Shown here: positions 1-9,900 of the stretch, one piece after another
How the letters are laid out: the number at the start of each line of letters is the position of its first letter
How positions within the stretch are numbered: the first letter of the stretch is position 1
Origin: Halisarca cf. caerulea
Lineage: Eukaryota > Porifera > Demospongiae > Chondrillida > Halisarcidae
Length of the DNA: 12,500 nucleotides
NCBI GenBank assembly: GCA_963170055.1
Contig: CAUJGJ010000313.1
Location: 6,294,979-6,307,478, forward strand
Direction: 5' to 3'
Translations under genes and position numbers: made by a program
Notes under the pieces: model-generated
Seen by the model: the letters and a program-made list of their open reading frames with translations, nothing else
The model's database searches: none
Told to the model about the DNA's origin: nothing

Positions 1-1
1 A

Positions 2-187
2 TCGGCGGTAAGAATCCCCAAAGAAGACTTTCTTGGCTACGATGCTAAGTTCGCCTCTCGCGGTGATGAAGATTGGCTTCTTTTGGATTTGATTTGTAGA
101 GTGTTTCTTCGTAAATCTCTTCAAGGAACTTTGCAGAGAGGAATTTGCCTGAAAACACAAGTTTCCAAGTATAAACTCACGGCGAGT
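2..187 (+). other. Open frame at the left edge, possible partial exon or gene end
   Basis: The frame is open from the edge to a TAG at 185-187: VRIPKEDFLGYDAKFASRGD, then EDWLLLDLICRVFLRKSL and on to YKLTAS. The residue mix looks like protein, but no family is recognised and no polyadenylation signal follows closely. The opposite strand is also open here from an acceptor-like TGTTTTCAG|GCA to the edge (IFITARGELSIVAKKVFFGD). Only one can be real and I cannot decide. Confidence 0.25.
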
Positions 188-473
188 TAGACGCCCATGT
201 TTTATACCTTATAAAATCGCTGTATAATCATACTGTTACCATGGTAACGGATGCTATATATTATTAAGAATAGCCAAAGAAATTGATTTCACAAAACTTA
301 CCAACTGTCTCGTCTTCTCAGTATTCTTAGTTTGAGTAGGTTTGCTAATCTATAGGATGAGAATGCAGGAGTATAATAAGACTTGGCAGTCATATCAAAG
401 GGCATACACTGAAACATCTTTCTGCTGTCCTTTTTATCTGCATGGCCCTTGGATACACACGGACGCATGCATG
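188..473. other. No gene seen
   Basis: AT-rich sequence between the left-edge open frame and the simple repeats. It contains a 14-bp palindrome, GTTACCATGGTAAC (about 236-249), and nothing else that can be supported. Confidence 0.5.
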
Positions 474-492
474 CAGGCAGGCAGGCAGGTAG

Positions 493-493
<1 letters not shown>

Positions 494-567
<74 letters not shown>

Positions 568-581
568 GGCACACACACACA

Positions 582-623
<42 letters not shown>

Positions 624-624
624 G

Positions 625-687
<63 letters not shown>

Positions 688-701
688 GGCACACACACAC
701 A

Positions 702-751
<50 letters not shown>

Positions 752-752
752 G

Positions 753-820
<68 letters not shown>
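494..820. repeat. Compound CA microsatellite with AAAGGC and CATA interruptions
   Basis: A nearly pure (AC)n stretch of about 327 bp is interrupted by AAAGGC at 565, 621, 685 and 749 and by CATA at about 588 and 708. Spacing is 56, 64 and 64 bp for AAAGGC and 120 bp for CATA. A short CAGG repeat (about 474-492) precedes it. Open frames of Thr-His or Cys-Val across it are artefacts of the repeat. Confidence 0.95.
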
Positions 821-821
<1 letters not shown>

Positions 822-907
822 TATAACAGCAAAAATTATGCAGTGCTTAAAACTATACTATGCATATTAAACAGAAACAGTCAAAAACATAATATATACC
901 GAGGTTT

Positions 908-971
908 TCATTCCTTTTTGGGTGCTCTTGCTGCTTTCTTTGCCATCATGAGTCTTCCTAGAGCTTTCTTC
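908..971 (-). other. Possible terminal exon with a basic C-terminus
   Basis: An acceptor-like CCTATTTTCTTGCAG|G is followed by 20 codons and a TGA; the peptide is KKALGRLMMAKKAARAPKKE. The composition is suggestive of a basic tail, but upstream exons of a matching gene were not found, and a second frame here is open too. Weak candidate. Confidence 0.2.
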
Positions 972-1021
972 CTGCAAGAAAATAGGCGCTTTTTCACCTG
1001 GGTACAAATTTCTCTATGATA

Positions 1022-1160
1022 TTAATTAAATTCACAAATCCTGATGAACTTTTAACCAAAATGGTGTATACGGTTATTTATCAATACAAATGCTACAAAA
1101 TACACAACATTAAATACACATATGTACAGTATGCATAGACATAGTGTATACAATACTAAA
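1022..1160. repeat. Diverged direct repeat, copy A
   Basis: It shares an ordered series of matches with 2415-2556, including CTGATGAAC, GGTTATTTATCAATACAAAT, AATACACAAC and ACAATACTAAAC, with small indels between. No credible coding frame is present. The two copies lie about 1.4 kb apart in the same orientation. Confidence 0.75.
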
Positions 1161-1373
1161 CTTAAGGGTGTATAAAAACCATTTAATAATGGTAGAAGGA
1201 TGTAGGATTGACACAGGATCGTGCAAAAAGGCATTATCAAAAAAGGATTCTCCAAAAACACTTGGAACAAGGGTAAGTTGCAAAACCAGTACAGGACTAG
1301 GTGGGCAAGGGGCAAGACAGGCATAGGGCTAGACGAGGATAGGGCTACACATACATGAGGCTAGACAGGTATA

Positions 1374-1519
1374 GGGCTAGACAGAGTTTAGTTGGACTGA
1401 GTGCACACCGTGTAAATTCCTACATCCCGCGTGTGCAGCACATTATACAGTACATATGTGCTGCAGGATGTAGGAATTTTCAGAGTGTGCACTCAGTACA
1501 ACTAAACTCTGTCTAGCCC
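1374..1519. repeat. 146-bp near-perfect palindrome (foldback, MITE-like)
   Basis: The left arm starts GGGCTAGACAGAGTTTAGTT and the right arm ends with its complement, AACTAAACTCTGTCTAGCCC. Inner arms carry AATTCCTACATCC and GGATGTAGGAATT, and then TGCAGCACA and TGTGCTGCA around a loop. No open frame is present, so it is a non-autonomous foldback element or hairpin. It directly follows a degenerate tandem of GGGCTAGACAGG-like units (about 1316-1385). Confidence 0.85.
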
Positions 1520-1527
1520 ACACAGAC

Positions 1528-1970
1528 ACAATTCAGGAGTGGCTGCCTATTTCCTTTCTATATCCTTCAGGGGTCTGGATTAGAGGGGTGTCTGCAATTC
1601 AGGGGTCTGGATTAGAGGGGTGTCTGCAATTCAAGGTTTGGATTAGAGGGGTGTCTGCAATTCAAGGTTTGGATTAGAGGGTTGTCTGCAATTCAAGGTT
1701 TGGATTGGAGGGGTTCCACTGTACATTATTTCGGCGCTACTCTAATTATTCGTCGTGGTTTCCTAATATTTCGTCACGCTTCCGATTGTGTCCATTTTAA
1801 TTCTAATTGCCGAAATGGTCCTGGAATTTGCTCTGCCGAATAATTAGAGAATTTACGGTATATGCATTTTGTGCACAATACTATTTGGAGCAGGTACAAC
1901 AGGAACATATACAAGCATTGCAGGAATGTCATCTTACAACTTCAGGCAGCCACTCCTGAACTGTGTTTGG
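1528..1970. repeat. Possible composite MITE bounded by 23-bp inverted repeats
   Basis: ACAATTCAGGAGTGGCTGCC (about 1530-1549) reappears inverted as GGCAGCCACTCCTGAACTGT (about 1948-1967) with one mismatch. Between them lie the 31-32-bp tandem repeat and a second inverted pair, CTAATTATTCG (about 1750) with CGAATAATTAG (about 1838). No transposase frame is seen inside. Confidence 0.5.
1556..1715. repeat. 31-32-bp tandem repeat, about 4.5 copies
   Basis: The unit is GGTCTGGATTAGAGGGGTGT followed by CTGCAATTCA. Later units have AAGGTTTGGATTAGAG. The last copy ends in GGGGTTCCACTGTAC. It is non-coding. Confidence 0.88.
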
Positions 1971-2247
1971 AACGGCAAGAGGACATTAATGAATCTTAGC
2001 ATGTTGCTGCTGTACACTCACGACAAAGAACAGAGTCAATGGAGCAAAGGTACCGTTAACATCATTGCGCAATCTGTGTACAGCGGCCATTTTGACTTCC
2101 ACAAGAAAACAAGACAATGCTGATTATCATGGAATATACTTGTCGTGGATGCCCATTGACTTTAGTACCGTGAAAGTTTCAGTCCATACAGTAAGAACAG
2201 ATGGATTAGTGAATGAATCAAAGTCTATAACACTCAGGTGTAAATAA
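1869..2247 (+). other. Overlapping weak open frames, possible gene remnant
   Basis: One frame (1869-2123) and an overlapping one (2065-2247) are open. The second ends with YLSWMPIDFSTVKVSVHTVR and ITLRCK, followed directly by AATAAA at 2243-2248. The first half overlaps an inverted-repeat end, so it is unlikely to be a gene. No domain was recognised with confidence. Confidence 0.15.
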
Positions 2248-2255
2248 AGTTTATT
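2243..2255. promoter_or_regulatory. Back-to-back polyadenylation hexamers on both strands
   Basis: AATAAA on the plus strand (2243-2248) is followed by TTTATT (2250-2255), which is AATAAA on the minus strand. It could end the minus-strand transcript that crosses the 27-bp minisatellite, about 330 bp beyond the stop at 2587. Function is unproven. Confidence 0.3.
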
Positions 2256-2414
2256 CAGTCAAAAGAATCATGTATACATTAAACCACCGCATAGTAGGAA
2301 ACTTTGGCTAGCATTACATTTGCAAATTCGTTTCCAGATGGTATTGGTGAGAATTAAATTTAGGGAATTGAATATACAGCACATGCTATAAGATCTGGGT
2401 ACTCTTCTCTGTGT

Positions 2415-2556
2415 TGTTAATGTAATTCACTGATTGTGATGAACTTGGCCAAAATAGTGTAACTATTTGGTTATTTATCAATACAAATGCTATAAATACA
2501 CAACTTGAAATACATATATGCATAGTACACTTAGACACAGTGTAATACAATACTAA
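2415..2556. repeat. Diverged direct repeat, copy B
   Basis: Partner of the repeat at 1022-1160, sharing GGTTATTTATCAATACAAAT and flanking blocks. It directly precedes the 27-bp minisatellite, while copy A is followed by unrelated sequence. Confidence 0.75.
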
Positions 2557-2585
2557 ACATGTCGCAAACCCACCACACATTCAGT

Positions 2586-3078
2586 ATCACACAGTACGCA
2601 CAGCTACACCGACGCACACAGTATGCACAGCTACACCGATACACACAGTACGCACAGCTACACCGATGCACACAGTATGCACAGCTACACCGATGCAAAC
2701 AGTATGCACAGCTACACCGATACACACAGTACGCACAGCTACACCGATGCACACAGTACGCACAGCTACACTGATGCACACAGTACGCACAGCTACACCG
2801 ATGCACACAGTATGCACAGCTACACCGATGCACACAGTACGCACAGCTACACCGATGCACACAGTACGCACAGCTACACCGATGCACACAGTACGCACAG
2901 CTACACCGATGCACACAGTACGCACAGCTACACCGATGCACACAGTACGCACAGCTACACCGATGCACACAGTACGCACAGCTACACCGATGCACACAGC
3001 ACACACAGCTACACTGATGCACACAGTAGGCACAGCTACACCGATGCACACAGTAGGCACAGCTACACCGATGCACAC
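2586..3078. repeat. 27-bp minisatellite, about 18 copies
   Basis: The unit is CACAGCTACACCGATGCACA plus CAGTACG, with few substitutions. The unit length is a multiple of three, so several frames stay open on both strands. On the minus strand the frame of the last receptor exon runs through it to a stop at 2587. Confidence 0.95.
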
Positions 3079-3138
3079 ACTACAAAACTTAGCATCACAC
3101 ATTACATATAAGTAGCTCGGCATTACAACCCCACCCAC

Positions 3139-3231
3139 CCTTTGCCCGCCAGAAGTATCCTTCGGGGTTTCATGTCCTTGTGGAACACGTCCTGGCACTT
3201 CGATATCCCTTGCAACAGCTGATTGTCCACT
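3139..3231 (-). CDS. Exon: last recognised coding exon, reading towards the 27-bp minisatellite
   Basis: The acceptor is TGTCTCATAG|AGT in phase 0. The peptide begins [20 protein letters not shown] and continues [12 protein letters not shown] possible donor AGG|GTGGGT lies just after it (intron from 3138), and that end is used here. If it is not used, the frame continues without a stop through the whole minisatellite to a stop at 2587, adding about 18 nine-residue units of the type CIGVAVRTV. A shifted acceptor two bases later would instead give a stop after about 20 codons. The real C-terminus is unresolved. Confidence 0.45.
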
Positions 3232-6200
3232 CTATGAGACACAAAAGGTATACATAACACATTGTGTAATATACTCTAAAGTTTACATACAACACCCACT
3301 ATGATATTGTGCATTAAGAATACTTACTGCATTGGCAAATCTGTTTAAACGATCCCTTTCCTCCTCAGATGTCGGCTGTAGAAAAAGGATTCAACTTACT
3401 GATAAAATTTAATGCATTGACACTATGCAACACTGAGTAAAAAATGTACACATACCACTCACTACACCTACACAATACAGAACCTAGCATCTGGTGCTGC
3501 CACACTTGCCTGCTGCAGGTACTTTGATTCTTCCGCTTCTGGTTCCTTCACCATCTCCCCATGTACTTTGAAGTGATGCACAACATCAGTGGCTTCCTGT
3601 AAAGAAGCATATTTTCCTTCTTGCAATTCTTGTACTTTGGAATCCTCACGTGAAGGGTTCTAAAGAAATCACAAATCTATAATTACATGTACGTACGTAA
3701 CTGCAACACCAACATACACTAGGGAAGAATCATACATTTCGTTTTAATATCCATCATATGTACATATACAGTATTAACTTTAATATATACATACGCACGA
3801 CCATGCAATAACAGTACACACAGTTCAATAACTACATATATGAATGTAATAAGATTACATTCACCTCGTGAGCTGCACATACCCATCAACAGACATGTGC
3901 ACCAAACGGTACACTTTTAAGGGATACATGTGGGACACATACGTACGTATTTATATGTAGATATACGTAGGTACGTAAGTCATATGTGTATGTAGGCATA
4001 AGTAACGTATGACATAAGGCTGCCCGCAAACATACATACAAAAACTACCTATACACGTCCGTATTATACTATATAACATAATATACATACAAAAACACAC
4101 AACACATGAACACCAAAAGATGGAGTTACTGTAAGCTGGTGGGAATTCTAAGCTGTGGTAGCGTAGGAAACTATCACGGGTAATGGATACCTTTACGAAA
4201 GGAGTACAAGTGGCCCTTTAGCAAAGGTATCCATTACCCGTGATAATTTCACTGTACAGTAATTTTTTGTACCAAAAATGCTGTCAGCAGATAGCAATAG
4301 ATAGCATTTTCTGTACGAAAATTACGGTGAGCACATACACACATTAATCACTGCTAATCTTACATTTTCACAAATCCACTCCTTTACTGTGTCCTTAAAA
4401 CTCCAGATCACATGACCCTTCCACTTCTCACTTCCATGTCCAAAACCTTTGACGAACCCACATGATGCTTCTTCCAGCTTCGATAGGGAATCTGATGGGA
4501 TAGTATCTGAATTACAGATGAAGACAGCTCTAGTAACGGCCATCTTTGCCTTGATTCCTAGCACCACATCAACATCAGTTGTCTTGATATCATGGTCTGG
4601 CTCTCCCCTGCAGGCAGCAAGGAACTCCAGTGACTTGTAAGTTCCTTTGAACCAAGTTTGTTCCTTCACATCAACAGTCACTCCAATCTCCTCCAATACT
4701 TCTATGACATCTGATTGGAACTGGATGTCTCTAGGATCTACCAGTGGAGACAGAGAGCTCAGTGAAGGTGCATGGTGTGGACAATACTGCACTGTCTACA
4801 GTACATGATGTGGACAATACTGCACTGTCTACAGTACATGGTGTGGACAATACTGCACTGTCTACAGCACATGGTGTGGACAATACTGCACTGTCTACAG
4901 TACATGGTGTGGACAATACTGCACTGTCTACAGTACATGGTGTGGACAATACTGCACTGTCTACAGTACATGATGTGGACAATACTGCACTGTCTACAGC
5001 ACATGGTGTGGACAATACTGCACTGTCTACAGTACATGGTGTGGACAATACTGCACTGTCTACAGCACATGGTGTGGACAATACTGCACTGTCTACAGTA
5101 CATGGTGTGGACAATACTGCACTGTCTACAGTACATGGTGTGGACAATACTGCACTGTCTACAGTACATGATGTGGACAATACTGCACTGTCTACAGCAC
5201 ATGGTGTGGACAATACTGCACTGTCTACAGCACATGGTGTGGACAATACTGCACTGTCTACAGTACATGGTGTGGACAATACTGCACTGTCTACAGTACA
5301 TGGTGTGGACAATACTGCACTGTCTACAGCACATGGTGTGGACAATACTGCACTGTCTACAGTACATGGTGTGGACAATACTGCACTGTCTACAGTACAT
5401 GGTGTGGACAATACTGCACTGTCTACAGTACATGGTGTGGACAATACTGCACTGTCTACAGCACATGGTGTGGACAATACTGCACTGTCTACAGTACATG
5501 ATGTGGACAATACTGCACTGTCTACAGTACATGGTGTGGACAGTACTGCACTGTCTACAGTACATGATGTGGACAATACTGCACTGTCTACAGTACATGG
5601 TGTGGACAATACTGCACTGTCTACAGTACATGCTGTGCCAGTGTGTACGCACCTGGTGGAGTGACCTCTCTCTTCTTTGGAAGAGGAGGAGGTCTGTTCT
5701 CTACTTCTTCAGCCTGTAGCAGGTTTGCAGCAAACACATATGCAAGTAGAGTATATACTGTACATAAGTAAATCATATACGTACGTAGTACACATACACA
5801 GTACAGCGTTGGCACAAATTGTGTATGCTTACAATACACCCTTTCCACTGAAAATTACAGTACCTACTGTACAGTCTCATACATACATACTATATATGTA
5901 CTTGTACAGTCTACTACACGCACAGTACACACTCACAGCCTTTTCCCCAATGTCTTTAACGTCTAAATAGACCACATTCTCCAGAGCAGGAGGTTTGCGA
6001 GGAGGATTGTCAATTTTAACTTCAGTATACACTACATCCTCTTGTGTGGGTGGGCTGGTTTCAGCAGTGAGTGGAGTATCTGAACTTCCATTATCCTCTT
6101 GTGTGGGTGGGCTGGTTTCAGCAGTGACTGGAGTACACAGACCTCCGACACCCTCTTGTGTGGGTGGGCTGGTTTCAGCAGTGAGTGGAGTACACAGACC

Positions 6201-6917
6201 TCCGACACCCTCTTGTGTGGGTGGGCTGGTTTCAGCAGTGAGTGGAGTACACAGACCTCCGTACAGAGCTAGGAGAGTACTCCTCACCCACTGACAGTCC
6301 CACTTGAATGCATCCACTGGAACCAGTGTGCAGTTGGGAGGAATCTGCTGACTCAGCACTTGAGGGGTACCGTCTGTTTGGTCATACACTAGGAGACCAA
6401 GGGAAAGTCCCATGCGCTTTCTGACATCATTTAATGTCTTCACATGGTCATCTATGATGGTTCCATCATAATGATATAGTACACATTTGATGACAAAAGA
6501 GGTCTCTCCAAACTCCCCAGCAATGTCAGGTTGGAAGGTGTTCACATGTGTGCAGTTGCCACCATCTTGACACTCAGCTCTTCTACACTGCCCTCCAACA
6601 GAGAGGATGTCAACATGAAGGACCTCCAGTACGGATGCTACTCCATCAACGAGGGAGTCTTCTAGCAGGGAGAAGGTACATGGACAGCAGGACTCAATAA
6701 GATACTGTATGTACTGTGCATATGTATGTATGTACGTACGTATGTATGTATGTATGTATGTACGTACGTGGATATTAGAAGTAATACACAACATATGCAC
6801 ACAGATACCCATACTGTAAACACATACTATCAGGTACACTCACACTAGTAACCCACGCACATGCACACCCAACCAATGACCAAGCTACCTCCGCCCCCGT
6901 ACATATACACAAACACA

Positions 6918-6949
<32 letters not shown>

Positions 6950-9900
6950 TACAGTACTTACTTGTATATGTCCTTCTGTGAACATGAGACCTCTTAACAT
7001 GGGATTGGTTTGATATCAGTGGAGCAGTAGAACTAGCAGTAGAGGACGGCTCTGAACGAGATGTTCCTACTTCGAGGCTTTCCTGTACACATGTGGACAT
7101 GACGTAGATATATGTACGTAAGTAACTCAAGTTCAAACATCCAATGATAATACAAAGACAACACACACACTGGACACAGTGAACTCACCAGAGTAGCATA
7201 CGGACTGGCATACATGCTTCGTATGGGAGGTTTGTCACTGCTGTCTGTTCCCTGTGGTAGAGATGGAATTCAACAAATATACAACTTTTATAGGTAAAAT
7301 AGACTTCATGTTCACTACACACATAGCAATACAAACTATGTACATCTTAACACACTGGCCATCAGTCACATAAGATGGATGCACACATTACATGTGTGTA
7401 CATACGTACATTTAACAAACAATGGTTATCTATACCACCACACACGTATGACTGGCGCACTCATCACATGTGCATAATATGTACATTTAGCAATTGCTAA
7501 AACTGACCTCAGTAACTGGTGTGCATTGAGGGCTCAAGATGATGTGTTTAACCATTCTGTGGATTTCAACTGGGGGAGCATCAGGACAGGGTTCTGGAGC
7601 AGTGATGGACACTTCATGCTTTCCATCTACTTCTACAGCAACCTCCTCATTGTCTTCCTTTATTTCAACATCAACTTGTCCAGTTCTCTCAACCTACAAA
7701 CATGCCATATACAAATACCACAAATACAGTACATGCTACTTATGGTGAGAATGGAGAGCAATGGTACTCACTTCAACTTGTGACAAATACAATGATCCAA
7801 CAAATTTCTTCTCTTCTGGTGAGCCCACCTTCCAAGGAAACCCATTCACTGGAAGAACCACACAATCACCTCCTACTCCCACTTCTCTCTGAACCTCTGA
7901 CCTAACTTTCCCTGGAACACTCCGTCCAACCCACAAAGCAAAGCAGTAGTCAGCAGAGAGTCTGGTTCGTTGGAGGTCAAAATCATGAAGAAACTTCTTC
8001 CGCTCTTCCCCCTCACCCTTGATGAAGCTCAGCACAAGTGTCTTCTCCTTGAATGTCCCAAACACGTTCACAGCAGAGGGCTCTCCCTCACAGGTGCAGG
8101 GATCGCAGTCTGAAGACACACACTGTCCTTGTACAGAGAGGATCTTCACTCCATGTCGATTCATAGCATCAGTAACTTGGAACAGTAACAGTTGTTCTAC
8201 AGAAATGGTCACAGATATGTATGAATTTATATGCAAATACAGTGGCCAATATGAACTACACGGGACAAAAGACAGACACTGTGTGTGTGTGTATGTAATC
8301 AATATACACTGCACATGAGCACATACGTATCTTGAGATGTACTGATAATGATGCCCGTATGCAGAATGAAGTGAAATAATGAAAGCCCTGTACAAATGAA
8401 CCCGTTACGACGTATGTACAAAACAGTGCGATGACGTATGCACTATAATTTCCATGTGGTTTTGTATTTTGAGCTTTTGCAGATTGGAAGCTAACCTGCG
8501 AAAGTTCACATTCTCAAAAGTTTAGATTGGGCTCTCGTGCAATGACACAACATGGCTGTCCACAAATATAAAACGTAAAAACACAAGAATTACTAAAATC
8601 CTAGATCCGTGAAAGTTGTCCTGTGTGAAAATTCAAGTGCACACAGTACACCTGACCTGTACAGCAGAACAGCATATATAACATACATACATACATACAC
8701 TACATCACATCTGACTTTTTTCCACTGTACATGTTTAGTAAGTACTCCTGAATAATATAAGTACTCATTGCTCTGTCCCTACCTCATGCAATGTACGTAC
8801 ATGTACCATTGAAAGCACCTTGGATAGCAAGTACCTCTGACAGTGAGTGCCTATTTTGCCTTCCCTTGAGGGTACTTACTGTACAAGTTCTACTGTACAG
8901 TGACTGTAAATTATACCAGTATCATCTGTTGTACCATCCAGTACTCAGCCACCTGCCGTATCTTTACCAGTTTTATCAGCTGTTGTACCAGCTCATTCCC
9001 AACCTTCTGTAGTCTCTTCTCTAGTATCAGATGTTGTACCATCAGTTACTCAGCCATCTGTCTCTTCTCTAGTATCAGATGTTGTACCATCCGTTACTCA
9101 GCCTTCTGTGTCTTCACCATTATCAGATCCTGTACCATCTGTTATCCAGCTATCAGTCTCTACACCATTATCTGATGTTGTACCATCATCTGGCATCCAA
9201 CCACCGATTTCTTCACCACTGTCAACTACCGTACCTTCTAGTACTCAACCTGTCATTTCACCATCAGTTTTATCACCCATACCATTGTTATCCTCATCTT
9301 CATTGTCATCTGACACGTACGGTGACTGTTGTTGATTTGCCACCATGTTTACCTTTACAACCCCATAATTTCCTATGGGGAGATTTGGATGGAAGCACAT
9401 TCATCAGTCAAGTTGACTACTGTTACAGTGAAGAAGTCCATTGGTCCCATCTGGAAAATTTGGAAAGACCTTTGTTGCTGAAATAACAAATCTACTTTAA
9501 TGCCTTTGCCAGCTCATCCTCTCTTGAAGGAATTGCATTGAAATCCATTATGATAATGCCACCAATTCTTTTGCAAAAGCCACATGCTAAGTCCAAAGCC
9601 AAAGATCATTCTCATCATCTTGAACGCCGACTTCAGCAATGGAAACTTGGGAATCTGTACGATCTTTTAACTGAAGGCAAGACCATACAAAATAAAATTA
9701 TCAATAGCAATCTCAAGGTATCTGATGATATCCCTCGCACCTTTGCAAAATACATGATGGAGGGAAAAGTCAAGAGGGCGCTTCAATTATTGTCAACAAC
9801 TGAATCTGGAGGTGGTGTTTTGAATGCGACAGATGAGATCAAGTCAAAGGTGAGAGAGAAACACCCTGAGAGAAAGGAACCAGACCCAAGTGCACTGTTA

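Noticed and set aside
298..826. Long Thr-His and Cys-Val open frames across the CA repeat
   Set aside because: They arise only from the dinucleotide repeat, are open in several frames and both strands, and have no splice or homology support.
2559..3115. Plus-strand repeat proteins across the 27-bp minisatellite
   Set aside because: They are open in several frames because 27 is a multiple of three, and there are no supporting signals on the plus strand.
3139..3229. Acceptor two bases later (CATAGAG|TGG) for the last exon
   Set aside because: It gives a Cys-rich peptide stopping after about 20 codons; the first AG after the pyrimidine tract gives a more protein-like peptide. Not fully excluded.
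4364..4737. PD-(D/E)xK nuclease domain in the third module
   Set aside because: [11 protein letters not shown] lacks the acidic residue expected before x-K, and no other catalytic residue is convincing.
2586..5635. CRISPR array
   Set aside because: The arrays are head-to-tail tandem repeats without unique spacers, in a eukaryotic-type gene context.
4731..5719. Roughly 300-codon repeat proteins on both strands (such as [11 protein letters not shown] units)
   Set aside because: The 33-bp unit keeps most frames open by length. The reconstructed gene has a donor before it and an acceptor after it in matching phase, so the array is intronic.
5995..6294. Plus-strand open frame with [13 protein letters not shown] units
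   Set aside because: It is the shadow of the in-frame 57-bp repeat of the minus-strand exon.
7772..8196. Assignment of the alpha/beta modules to TIR or SEFIR domains
   Set aside because: The usual first strand and signature boxes are not visible. Only a general alpha/beta pattern is shared.
7736..8395. Start of the receptor gene at the ATG at 8395
   Set aside because: The stretch before 8196 shows no module similarity, and a good acceptor lies exactly where similarity to the second module begins.
8657..8675. Six-codon first exon (MLFCCT) with phase 1 donor CAG|GTCAGG
   Set aside because: It fits by phase, but so does the much stronger transmembrane exon at 12373-12500. It could at most be an alternative start.
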